DNA of 64,000 nucleotides from Paenibacillus sp. LHD-38. Its GTDB lineage: Bacteria > Bacillota > Bacilli > Paenibacillales > Paenibacillaceae. The stretch's first letter is position 1; each line of letters begins with the position of its first letter. Shown in pieces: positions 8,897 through 16,787 of this stretch. Below the pieces are notes generated by a model that ran no database searches, had not been told where the DNA came from, and saw nothing but the letters and a program-made list of their open reading frames with translations. The stretch is from positions 1 through 64,000 of the forward strand of contig NZ_JAVIFU010000015.1 of assembly GCF_031157315.1 (NCBI RefSeq). Reading direction: 5' to 3'. The translations under genes were made by a program, and so were the position numbers.

Positions 8897-10261
8897 ATGG
8901 GCGTGAAGGAGACAGCAATGGATGCGGAAGCGAAGGAAGCGCTGCTCGAGAAGGACCGCAAATATTTATGGCATCATATATCTCCCCATAATGAGAATCC
9001 GATGGTTATCGTATCGGGAGAAGGAAGCTGGATTACCGATATCGACGGAAACCGTTATTTGGACGGAATGTCCGGGTTATGGTGCGTGAACGTAGGGCAT
9101 GGGCGTGCGGAGATCGCCGATGCGGCTGCCGAACAAATGAAGAAAATCGCATACTCTACGCTTATTCAATCCCATGTTCCCGCCATTGAGCTTGCTTCCA
9201 AGCTTAATGAGTGGCTGGAAGGAGAATACCGGATTTTTTTCTCCAACTCAGGCTCGGATGCTAACGAGGTAGCGTTCAAAATTGGCCGTCAATATCATCA
9301 CCAGCGAGGGAAATCCGCCAAGCATAAGTTTATCTCTAGACATCGCGCGTATCACGGCAATTCAATGGGCGCGCTTGGGGCGACCGGGCAAGCGCAGCGT
9401 AAGCTGAAGTACGAGCCGCTCGGCGTCGGCTTTTCCCATGTACCGCCTCCTTATTGCTATCGCTGTCCCTTTGGCCAAACCAAGGGTTCCTGCGAGACGC
9501 AGTGTGCGCAAGCCTATGAAGATGCCATTGTTTGGGAAGGAGCGGATTCCGTGGCCGGCATTATCGTTGAGCCGGTTATTACAGGAGGCGGGATGATCGT
9601 GCCGCCCGACGATTATTTGGCTAAACTGCGAAAGATTTGCGATAAGCATGATGTGCTTCTCATTGTTGATGAGGTGATTTGCGGATTTGGACGCTCAGGA
9701 GAGCGGTTCGGACATCAGAACTACGGGGTACGGCCTGATATGGTAACAATGGCAAAGGGACTGACCAGTGCGTATTCCCCGTTATCGGCTACGGCTGTAT
9801 CGGCTGAAATGTATGAGAGCTTCAAAGATAGCGGCCCGGACAGCCATTTCCGGCATGTAAACACGTTTGGCGGCAACCCTGTCTCCTGCGCAGTGGCGCT
9901 AAAGAACATTGAAATATTGGAGCGGGAAAATTTAGTCAGCCGCTCTGCGCATATAGGAAAAGAGCTGCTGCGCCGAATAAAGACACTAAAGGCGCATCCG
10001 CATGTCGGTGAAATTCGTGTTTTTGGGTCGGCAATCGGGATTGAACTGGTGGAAGATAAGCATACGAAGGAGCCAGCCTCTGCTGCGAGAGTGGCGGAAA
10101 TCCTAGCGGGCTGCAAGAAAAAGGGACTTCTGATCGGTAAAAATGGCGACACGGTACCGGGCTTTATGAATATTTTGACGCTTAGCCCGCCCTTATCGAC
10201 GACGGATGATGAGATTGTATTTATCGCCGATACGCTGCTTCAGGTTTTTGGAGGCTTATAG
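8897..10261 (+). CDS. class III aminotransferase, probable beta-alanine/3-aminoisobutyrate:pyruvate transaminase
   Basis: A 454-residue PLP enzyme of the omega-amino-acid:pyruvate family. Visible motifs are the phosphate-binding NSGSDANEVAFK, the IIVDEVICGFGRSG stretch with the ring-contacting Asp, and the Schiff-base Lys in MAKGLTSAYSPL. An insertion with four cysteines (CYRC...C...C near residues 190-215) occurs in several beta-alanine and taurine transaminases. In this operon it should convert beta-alanine (from uracil) and 3-aminoisobutyrate (from thymine) into malonate and methylmalonate semialdehydes, which MmsA at 18503 can use, with alanine as coproduct for Ald. The start at 8897 follows GGAGGAG. 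Confidence 0.82.
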   Translation: MGVKETAMDAEAKEALLEKDRKYLWHHISPHNENPMVIVSGEGSWITDIDGNRYLDGMSGLWCVNVGHGRAEIADAAAEQMKKIAYSTLIQSHVPAIELASKLNEWLEGEYRIFFSNSGSDANEVAFKIGRQYHHQRGKSAKHKFISRHRAYHGNSMGALGATGQAQRKLKYEPLGVGFSHVPPPYCYRCPFGQTKGSCETQCAQAYEDAIVWEGADSVAGIIVEPVITGGGMIVPPDDYLAKLRKICDKHDVLLIVDEVICGFGRSGERFGHQNYGVRPDMVTMAKGLTSAYSPLSATAVSAEMYESFKDSGPDSHFRHVNTFGGNPVSCAVALKNIEILERENLVSRSAHIGKELLRRIKTLKAHPHVGEIRVFGSAIGIELVEDKHTKEPASAARVAEILAGCKKKGLLIGKNGDTVPGFMNILTLSPPLSTTDDEIVFIADTLLQVFGGL

Positions 10262-10283
10262 CGGAGAGGAGGAGGAGGAGCAA

Positions 10284-11534
10284 ATGAAGGTGAACGGGGA
10301 TGCGGGAATTGATTCCCAAAGGCTGCACGGGCGTATTTTTGAATTAGCGCAAATCGGTAAAATTGCCGATACGGGCGTATGCCGCTTGGCTTTATCGAAG
10401 GAAGACCGGGCAGGCGTAGAGCTGGTTCGGGGCTGGATGGCCGAAGCAGGCATGAAAGCGCGGATCGATCCGTTCGGCAATTTGATCGGGGTGCTGGAAG
10501 GAGCAGATAAGGCCGCTCCCGTGCTGATGCTTGGTTCGCATATTGATTCGCAGCCCTATGGCGGCCGATATGACGGTGTTATTGGTGTACTAGGCGCAAT
10601 CGAAGCAGTTCAATCGATGGTCGAATCGGGCGTTCGGCCATCTAGGAATATCGAGGTAGTCGCTTTCTGCGATGAAGAAGGCTGCCGGTTCAATAAGGGG
10701 TTGTTCGGTGTCAGGGGCATGACGGGGAAGCTTGAGGAGGGCGAGCTGGAACGGACGGATAGGAATGGCGTTTCGCGCAGAGAAGCGTTGATTTCCTTCG
10801 GATGCGATCCTGCCTTATTCGCTGGTTATACGTTTGAGGAAGGGAGAATAGGTTCTTTCCTGGAGCTGCATATTGAGCAGGGCCCCGTGCTGGAGGCGCT
10901 CGGTGAGCCGATCGGAATCGTGAGCGGCATATCCGGCCCTGTTTGGTGGACGGTTGAAATGACAGGATTCGCAGGGCATGCAGGGTCAGTACCGATGGCG
11001 ATGCGCCAGGACGCGCTGGTAGGGAGTGCAAAGGTCATAGTGGGATTGAACGCATTAGCGAGCAAGGAGCCCGGAGCACCAACGGTCGGGACAGTCGGTT
11101 CATTGACTGTATTTCCTGATTCAAGGAATATCATCCCGGAGAAGGTGAGCTTTACGGTTGATTTTCGCGACATGGATCTGGTGCGCAGAAACGAGTTAGA
11201 GAAACAGCTTCTATCCCTTATCGAAGTGACATGCTTGGAGCATGGCTTGACCTATTCAATTCGCGAGGATACCAAAAGCGATCCGCGCTACTGCGCGCCG
11301 GAGTTGAGAGCGCTCATGCAGGAGCAGGCCGCGGAGATGGGGCTCGATCCGCCGGAGCTGATGAGCGGTCCTTTCCATGATTCTTTAACGATGTCGTATG
11401 TATGCGATTACGGCATGATTTTCGTTCGCTGCAAGGAAGGGATCAGCCACAATCCAAAAGAGTATTCATCGCCGGAGGATATCGAGCTGGGCGTGGAGCT
11501 TCTCTACCGGACGGCCCTTAAATTAACGGAGTAG
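10284..11534 (+). CDS. M20-family hydantoinase/carbamoylase-type amidohydrolase
   Basis: A 416-residue zinc-dependent amidase of the N-carbamoyl-amino-acid hydrolase/allantoate amidohydrolase/beta-ureidopropionase family. Metal-site segments are present: GSHIDSQPYGGRYDGV, VVAFCDEEGCRF, ELHIEQGP and ISHNPKEY. The dimerisation lid lies in the middle (FAGHAGSVPM). The predicted role is hydrolysis of N-carbamoyl-beta-alanine or N-carbamoyl-3-aminoisobutyrate to the amino acid, CO2 and ammonia. It begins 22 bases after the transaminase stop, behind a GGAGGAGGAGGAG run. A second, unrelated enzyme able to do the same step follows immediately, so one of the two may have another carbamoyl substrate. 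Confidence 0.82.
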   Translation: MKVNGDAGIDSQRLHGRIFELAQIGKIADTGVCRLALSKEDRAGVELVRGWMAEAGMKARIDPFGNLIGVLEGADKAAPVLMLGSHIDSQPYGGRYDGVIGVLGAIEAVQSMVESGVRPSRNIEVVAFCDEEGCRFNKGLFGVRGMTGKLEEGELERTDRNGVSRREALISFGCDPALFAGYTFEEGRIGSFLELHIEQGPVLEALGEPIGIVSGISGPVWWTVEMTGFAGHAGSVPMAMRQDALVGSAKVIVGLNALASKEPGAPTVGTVGSLTVFPDSRNIIPEKVSFTVDFRDMDLVRRNELEKQLLSLIEVTCLEHGLTYSIREDTKSDPRYCAPELRALMQEQAAEMGLDPPELMSGPFHDSLTMSYVCDYGMIFVRCKEGISHNPKEYSSPEDIELGVELLYRTALKLTE

Positions 11535-11550
11535 GAGAGGAGGGTGGGAG

Positions 11551-12432
11551 ATGAGCGTCGTAAGGATTGGATTAATTCAAGCGTCGAATGATTTGCATGG
11601 GGATGAACCGGTTGATGCACATAAGCGGTCAGCGATCGAGAAGCATATCGGGCTCGTCCGCGAAGCCGCAGCCAAGGGGGCTCAAATCATCTCCCTGCAG
11701 GAAATATTTTATGGGCCTTACTTTTGCTCGGAGCAGCAGACGAAATGGTATGCCGCGGCAGAGGAAATACCGAACGGGCCTACAACGAGGCTGTTTCAGG
11801 AGCTGGCGGGAGAGCTTGGCGTCGTTATCGTTCTTCCCATTTATGAGCGGGAGGGGATCGCGACCTACTATAACACGGCTGCCGTTATCGATGCAGACGG
11901 TACTTATCTCGGCAAATACCGCAAGCATCATATCCCGCAAGTAGCGGCTGGCGGCGGCACCTGCGGCTTTTGGGAGAAGTATTATTTTAAGCCGGGCAAT
12001 CTGGGTTACCCGGTCTTCGATACGGCCTTCGCTAAGGTTGGCGTATACATTTGCTATGACCGTCATTTTCCGGAAGGCGCTCGGGCGCTCGGGTTAAACG
12101 GTGCCGAAATCGTCTTTAACCCATCAGCTACGGTCGCGGGCACTTCGGAGTATTTGTGGAAGCTCGAGCAGCCGGCGCATGCGGTGGCCAACGGCTATTA
12201 TGTTGCTGCCATCAACCGGGTGGGTGTGGAGGCCCCTTGGAATATGGGCGAGTTTTACGGCCAATCGTATTTGGTTGATCCGCGAGGGACCATTGTGGCT
12301 ATCGGCAGCAGAGACCTAGACGAGGTCATTATCGGCGAAATGAATAAAGAGCTTATTCGCGAGGTTAGGGACGTATGGCAATTTTACCGGGATCGCAGAC
12401 CGGAAACCTATGATGAAATCGTAAGTTTATAA
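11551..12432 (+). CDS. nitrilase-family beta-ureidopropionase (N-carbamoyl-beta-alanine amidohydrolase)
   Basis: A 293-residue carbon-nitrogen hydrolase. The Glu-Lys-Cys triad is visible: Glu51 in ISLQEIFYG, Lys125 in KYRKHHIPQ and Cys168 in VGVYICYDRHFPE. The KPGNLGYPVFDT segment and the ability to cover the final hydrolytic step of reductive pyrimidine breakdown fit the beta-ureidopropionase/N-carbamoylputrescine amidase branch. Placement between a carbamoylase and preT strongly favours the ureidopropionase role. The reaction yields beta-alanine or 3-aminoisobutyrate with release of CO2 and ammonia. Start ATG 11551 has GAGGAGGG upstream. Confidence 0.85.
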   Translation: MSVVRIGLIQASNDLHGDEPVDAHKRSAIEKHIGLVREAAAKGAQIISLQEIFYGPYFCSEQQTKWYAAAEEIPNGPTTRLFQELAGELGVVIVLPIYEREGIATYYNTAAVIDADGTYLGKYRKHHIPQVAAGGGTCGFWEKYYFKPGNLGYPVFDTAFAKVGVYICYDRHFPEGARALGLNGAEIVFNPSATVAGTSEYLWKLEQPAHAVANGYYVAAINRVGVEAPWNMGEFYGQSYLVDPRGTIVAIGSRDLDEVIIGEMNKELIREVRDVWQFYRDRRPETYDEIVSL

Positions 12433-12444
12433 GGAGGAACGGGC

Positions 12445-13818
12445 ATGGGCATGACGGTTAATGCGGCGTTTATTCCAGTCGATGCGCTGAGGCGGAACTT
12501 CGCCGAGGTGAAGGCGGGAATGCGCCCAAAGGAAGCGATTGAGGAATCTAATCGCTGTTTGTATTGCTATGATGCACCTTGTATCAAGGCGTGCCCGACA
12601 GGCATTAATATCCCTTCCTTCATAAAAAAAATTGCTTCCGGCAATATGAAAGGATCGGCGCGCGCCATTATGGACGCGAATCCCGTTGGCGCTACCTGCG
12701 CGCGGGTTTGTCCGACGGAGGAGCTGTGCGAGGGAGCATGCGTACTTAACCATTCCTCTAAGCCAATCATGATCGGGGAACTTCAGCGCTATGCGACGGA
12801 TTGGGCCATTAAGAATGAGCAGAATTTGTTCACAGCCGGTCAAAGCAACGGCAAGTCTGCAGCGATCATCGGCGGCGGTCCCGCAGGGCTGTCGGCAGCG
12901 CGCGAGCTTGCGCGATTCGGCTTTGCGGTCACGATCTACGAAGCAAAGGAGCAGGCAGGCGGCTTGGACACGTTTGGCATCGTTTCGTTCCGGTTACCAC
13001 AGCGCATTTCGCTCTGGGAGGTCGAGCAGGTGCAGAAATTGGGCGTTGAGATTCGGACGAGCACGAAGGTAGGCATCGATGTCGGTGTCGATGATTTATT
13101 AGAGCAGTATGACGTTATTGTTCTCGCAATCGGCATGTCTAAAGTGCCTAGCCTCGGCATAGAGGGTGAGCAATTAACTGGCGTATATGACGCGATTGAT
13201 TTTGTAGAAGCGACCAAAACCGAAATTAAAACAGATTTTATCGGTAAAAGGGTTGCGGTAATCGGAGCGGGAAATACGGCGGTTGATGCTGCGACCTGTT
13301 CAGTCAGATTGGGAGCGTCCAACGTGAAGATGGTTTACCGGCGAACAAAAGAAGAAATGACCGCATACGATTTCGAATTCGAGTTCGCCAAGCAGGACGG
13401 CGTGGAGTTTGAGTGGCTGAGCGCTCCAAGCCGGATTATCGGGGATGCGGATGGAAACGTTAAGGCGCTCGAATGCCAAGTGATGAAGCTTGAAGCAGAT
13501 GAAGCGGGAGGAAGAGCAAGGCCCGTTCCAGTAGAAGGCTCAACATATCTGCTTGAGGTGGACGCCGTTATTAAGGCCATTGGACAGACGCGGCATTTGC
13601 CGCTGATCGAACAGCTAGGCTTGGATCATAAGCGGGGAATCGTGACAGTCAATAAGGAAACGTATCAAACCTCTAATCCCCGCGTATATGCGGCTGGAGA
13701 CGTGGTTTTTGGCGAGGGGCAAGGCGAAGCCATGGTCGTATCTGCGGCACAGCAAGGGAAGCTGGCGGCATTATCCATTTACAAAACAATCGGAGCGAGG
13801 AGGGAAATGTATGGCTGA
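12445..13818 (+). CDS. preT: dihydropyrimidine dehydrogenase (NAD+) electron-transfer subunit PreT
   Basis: A 457-residue FAD and Fe-S flavoprotein resembling the small subunit of glutamate synthase and the N-terminal part of mammalian dihydropyrimidine dehydrogenase. Two cysteine clusters occur near the N-terminus (CLYCYDAPCIKACP and CARVCPTEELCEGAC), expected to hold two [4Fe-4S] centres. Two nucleotide-binding folds follow: FAD at IIGGGPAGLSAA and NAD(P) at VAVIGAGNTAVDAA. It passes electrons from a pyridine nucleotide to PreA for reduction of uracil and thymine to dihydro forms. AAGGAGG precedes the start, and its 3' end overlaps preA by 8 bp. Confidence 0.93.
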   Translation: MGMTVNAAFIPVDALRRNFAEVKAGMRPKEAIEESNRCLYCYDAPCIKACPTGINIPSFIKKIASGNMKGSARAIMDANPVGATCARVCPTEELCEGACVLNHSSKPIMIGELQRYATDWAIKNEQNLFTAGQSNGKSAAIIGGGPAGLSAARELARFGFAVTIYEAKEQAGGLDTFGIVSFRLPQRISLWEVEQVQKLGVEIRTSTKVGIDVGVDDLLEQYDVIVLAIGMSKVPSLGIEGEQLTGVYDAIDFVEATKTEIKTDFIGKRVAVIGAGNTAVDAATCSVRLGASNVKMVYRRTKEEMTAYDFEFEFAKQDGVEFEWLSAPSRIIGDADGNVKALECQVMKLEADEAGGRARPVPVEGSTYLLEVDAVIKAIGQTRHLPLIEQLGLDHKRGIVTVNKETYQTSNPRVYAAGDVVFGEGQGEAMVVSAAQQGKLAALSIYKTIGARREMYG

Positions 13819-15115
13819 TCTTAGAATCCAACTGGCGGGCATTTCTTCACCCAATCCATTTTGGCTCGCTTCGGCGCCGCCAACGAATACAGGTTACCAG
13901 GTACAGCGCGCATTTGAAGCGGGCTGGGGCGGTGCGGTGTGGAAAACGCTGGGCGATCCCATTATTAATACCTCCTCTCGGTTTGCGGCCGTTCATTTTA
14001 ACGGCCAGCGTGTGGCGGGCTTCAATAACATTGAGCTGATTACGGATCGACCGCTGGAGGTTAACCTGAAGGAAATATACGAAACAAAAAAGAGGTTTCC
14101 CGGGCATGCGGTTGTCGTATCGTTGATGGTAGAACCGAAACGCGAGAAATGGCATGAAATCGTAAAAAGGGTCGAGGATATCGGCGTAGACGGGCTGGAG
14201 CTGAACTTCGGCTGCCCGCATGGCATGGCGGAGCGGGGAATGGGCGCCGCTTCCGGTCAGCAGCCGGATTTGGTTGAAATGCAAACGATGTGGGTCAAAG
14301 AGGTGGCTAGAACGCCGGTTATCGTTAAGCTTACGCCCAACATTACAGACATTACGGCGACTGCCAAAGCGGCCGTCCGGGGCGGAGCGGATGCGATTTC
14401 GCTGATCAATACGATAAACTCGCTGGCTGGGGTAGACATCGATACGTGGAATACGATTCCGCATGTGGGCGGCAAGGGAGCGCATGGCGGCTATTGCGGC
14501 CCGGCTGTTAAACCGATTGCACTGAATATGGTAGCGGAATGCGCTCGAAACCCGTTAGTCGGCGTTCCGATATCCGGAATCGGAGGCATTTCGAACTGGC
14601 GGGACGCGGTCGAGTTTTTGCTTATGGGCTCGACAGGCGTACAGGTGTGTACAGCAGCGATGCATCACGGCTTCAGCATCGTGGAGGATATGATCGACGG
14701 CCTCAACAATTACTTGGACGATAAGGGCCTCAAATCGGTGAATGAGCTGATAGGCAAATCGGTAGCGCGTTATTCGGATTGGGGTGATCTTGACCTGAAT
14801 TATGCTGTCGTCGCCAGAATCGAGCAGGATACCTGCATTGTATGCAATAAATGCCATATTGCCTGTGAGGATAATTCGCATCAGTGTATCGAGCGGCATA
14901 CGGACGAAAACGGCGCTGCGTATCTCAAGGTGCGCGAGGAGGATTGCGTTGGCTGCAACCTTTGTTCGATCGTCTGTCCGGTGGAAGGGGCGATTTCTAT
15001 GATTGAAATCCCTGCGACCGAGATGCCGCTGAGCTGGAATCAGCGGCAAGCGGCTATTGCTGCAGTAGGGAAAGGGAAGGATTCAGACGGCAGCGATAAA
15101 AAGGAGGCGGTGTAG
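13811..15115 (+). CDS. preA: dihydropyrimidine dehydrogenase catalytic subunit PreA
   Basis: A 434-residue protein. An FMN-binding TIM barrel of the dihydroorotate dehydrogenase type covers residues ~1-330 (SPNPFWLASAPPT, LNFGCPHGM, AKLTPNITDI-like and ISGIGGIS motifs). Two C-terminal ferredoxin motifs follow (CIVCNKCHIAC and CVGCNLCSIVCP), as in bacterial PreA and the C-terminal half of mammalian dihydropyrimidine dehydrogenase. It reduces uracil and thymine, with electrons from PreT. The start at 13811 overlaps preT by 8 bp. The residue aligned, from memory, with the mammalian catalytic loop Cys is Ser148 in GAASGQ. Confidence 0.93.
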   Translation: MADLRIQLAGISSPNPFWLASAPPTNTGYQVQRAFEAGWGGAVWKTLGDPIINTSSRFAAVHFNGQRVAGFNNIELITDRPLEVNLKEIYETKKRFPGHAVVVSLMVEPKREKWHEIVKRVEDIGVDGLELNFGCPHGMAERGMGAASGQQPDLVEMQTMWVKEVARTPVIVKLTPNITDITATAKAAVRGGADAISLINTINSLAGVDIDTWNTIPHVGGKGAHGGYCGPAVKPIALNMVAECARNPLVGVPISGIGGISNWRDAVEFLLMGSTGVQVCTAAMHHGFSIVEDMIDGLNNYLDDKGLKSVNELIGKSVARYSDWGDLDLNYAVVARIEQDTCIVCNKCHIACEDNSHQCIERHTDENGAAYLKVREEDCVGCNLCSIVCPVEGAISMIEIPATEMPLSWNQRQAAIAAVGKGKDSDGSDKKEAV

Positions 15116-16549
15116 GTGACTACGAAGCTCATTAAGAATGGGACGATTGTTACGGCATCGGATACGTATACGGCCGATCTGCTGATCAAGAACGGCATTA
15201 TCGCTCAGATTGGCAGGGCTATTGAAGCGGAAGCGGATGAAATAATTGATGCATCTGGAAAATTTGTGTTTCCAGGCGGCGTTGACCCGCATACCCATCT
15301 CGAAATGCCCTTTGGCGGAACGGTGACGGCCGATGATTTTGCAACCGGAACAACCGCCGCAGCTTTCGGAGGCACGACAACCATCGTCGATTTCTGCTTA
15401 ACGACCAAAGGAAAACCGCTCAGTGAATCGATTGCCGCCTGGCATAAGAAAGCCGATGGAAAAGCAGTGATCGATTATGGCTTTCATCTGATGATCGGGG
15501 AAATAAATGACGAGGTGCTGGCTGAGCTTCCTTCCATTGTCAAGGAAGAAGGCATTACCTCATTAAAGGTATTCATGGCCTATAAAAACGTATTTCAAGC
15601 TGATGACGGCACCTTATTCCGGACGATGCTGGCTGCAAAGGAGCTCGGCGCGATGGTGATGGTACATGCCGAGAATGGCGACGTCATTGATTTTCTCATC
15701 CGGAAGGCGCTTGAGGAAGGCCATACGGATCCAATTTATCATGCGCTTACGAGACCGTCAGTCCTTGAAGGGGAAGCTACGGGACGGGCGGCAAAGCTGG
15801 CGGCGCTTGCCGGCGCAAGGTTGTATGTCGTTCACGTGACATGCGCGGAAGCCGTGCAGCAGATCGCAGAAGCGCGCATGCAGGGCGTAGATGTCTGGGG
15901 AGAAACTTGTCCGCAATATTTGGTGCTCGATCAGACCTGCCTGGAGAAGCCGGACTTTGAAGGGGCGAAGTACGTATGGTCGCCGCCGCTTCGCGAGAGC
16001 TTCCATCAGGAGGTGCTGTGGAACGCGCTGAAGAGCGGACAGCTGCAAACATTGGGGTCGGATCATTGCTCCTTTAATTTTGACGGGCAGAAGGATTTGG
16101 GCCTCGGCGATTTCAGTAAAATTCCGAATGGAGGGCCAGTTATTGAAGACCGGTTCTCGCTGCTGTACTCGGAGGGCGTGCATAAAGGACGCATTACGCT
16201 TAATCAATTTGTTGATATCGCAGCAACGCGCAGCGCGAAGCTGTTCGGACTTTTCCCGCAGAAGGGGACGATCGCAATCGGCAGCGATGCGGATATCGTT
16301 ATCTTTGATCCTTTAGCGCAGCGGACGCTGTCGGCTGCATCGCATCATATGAACGTGGACTACAATCCGTTTGAAGGGATGACAGTTACCGGTTTGCCGG
16401 TAAGCGTGCTCTCGCGCGGCGAGTTCGTGGTGCGGGACTGTCAATTCGTCGGCTCACGAGGAGCAGGGAACTACTTAAAAAGGGCGCCTTACACGCCGCT
16501 GAATTCGGCGGCGCCCGCAGAAATAATTGATCCAGTAGAGAGGGTATAA
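15116..16549 (+). CDS. hydA: dihydropyrimidinase / D-hydantoinase
   Basis: A 477-residue cyclic amidohydrolase. Metal ligands are recognisable: His59 and His61 in VDPHTHLEMP, the carboxylated Lys151 in TSLKVFMAYK, a His in MVHAENGDVI, a His in YVVHVTCAEA and the catalytic Asp in GSDHCSF. It opens dihydrouracil and dihydrothymine to N-carbamoyl-beta-amino acids, the substrates of the two amidohydrolases upstream. The GTG start directly follows the preA stop codon, with AAGGAGG eight bases before. Length is usual for the family. Confidence 0.93.
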   Translation: MTTKLIKNGTIVTASDTYTADLLIKNGIIAQIGRAIEAEADEIIDASGKFVFPGGVDPHTHLEMPFGGTVTADDFATGTTAAAFGGTTTIVDFCLTTKGKPLSESIAAWHKKADGKAVIDYGFHLMIGEINDEVLAELPSIVKEEGITSLKVFMAYKNVFQADDGTLFRTMLAAKELGAMVMVHAENGDVIDFLIRKALEEGHTDPIYHALTRPSVLEGEATGRAAKLAALAGARLYVVHVTCAEAVQQIAEARMQGVDVWGETCPQYLVLDQTCLEKPDFEGAKYVWSPPLRESFHQEVLWNALKSGQLQTLGSDHCSFNFDGQKDLGLGDFSKIPNGGPVIEDRFSLLYSEGVHKGRITLNQFVDIAATRSAKLFGLFPQKGTIAIGSDADIVIFDPLAQRTLSAASHHMNVDYNPFEGMTVTGLPVSVLSRGEFVVRDCQFVGSRGAGNYLKRAPYTPLNSAAPAEIIDPVERV

Positions 16550-16574
16550 CAGTGACGCAGGAGGAGGGGTAGCC

Positions 16575-16787
16575 ATGTCCGCTTATGAGCAATATGCCGA
16601 AGAGAAAGGCAAGATTGATTCCTATATGAAGCAGCAGTATGTCATTACTGGAGTGCGCGAGGGCTTAAGCGGCGATTGGCTGGAGCTAAAGCATCCCGGA
16701 GGAGATGAAGCATCTCTGCTCATTGAAACGGCGGATGCCCGCAAATATTTTGTCAACCTGCTGCTCAAACAGTCCCTCCCGCCTTAA
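16575..16787 (+). CDS. small protein of unknown function at the end of the pyrimidine operon
   Basis: A 70-residue, slightly acidic protein with no signal peptide or membrane segment. The N-terminal half looks helical; the second half (VITGVREGLSGDWLELKHP) looks like short beta strands. I do not recognise it. A strong AGGAGGAGG ribosome binding site eight bases before the ATG and position 25 bp after hydA argue that it is a real, translated last gene of the operon. Its stop overlaps the end of the convergent regulator gene by 4 bp. It could be a regulatory or chaperone-like accessory of the pathway, but nothing in the sequence proves this. Confidence 0.6.
   Translation: MSAYEQYAEEKGKIDSYMKQQYVITGVREGLSGDWLELKHPGGDEASLLIETADARKYFVNLLLKQSLPP

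Noticed and set aside
13847-14485. A 212-codon minus-strand frame inside preA
   Set aside because: Antisense to a highly conserved enzyme, with His/Arg-rich composition typical of shadow frames.
12445-15115. preT-preA as glutamate synthase small subunit plus dihydroorotate dehydrogenase
   Set aside because: The PreA C-terminal ferredoxin motifs, the gene fusion logic shared with dihydropyrimidine dehydrogenase, and adjacency to hydA and a ureidopropionase fit pyrimidine reduction far better.
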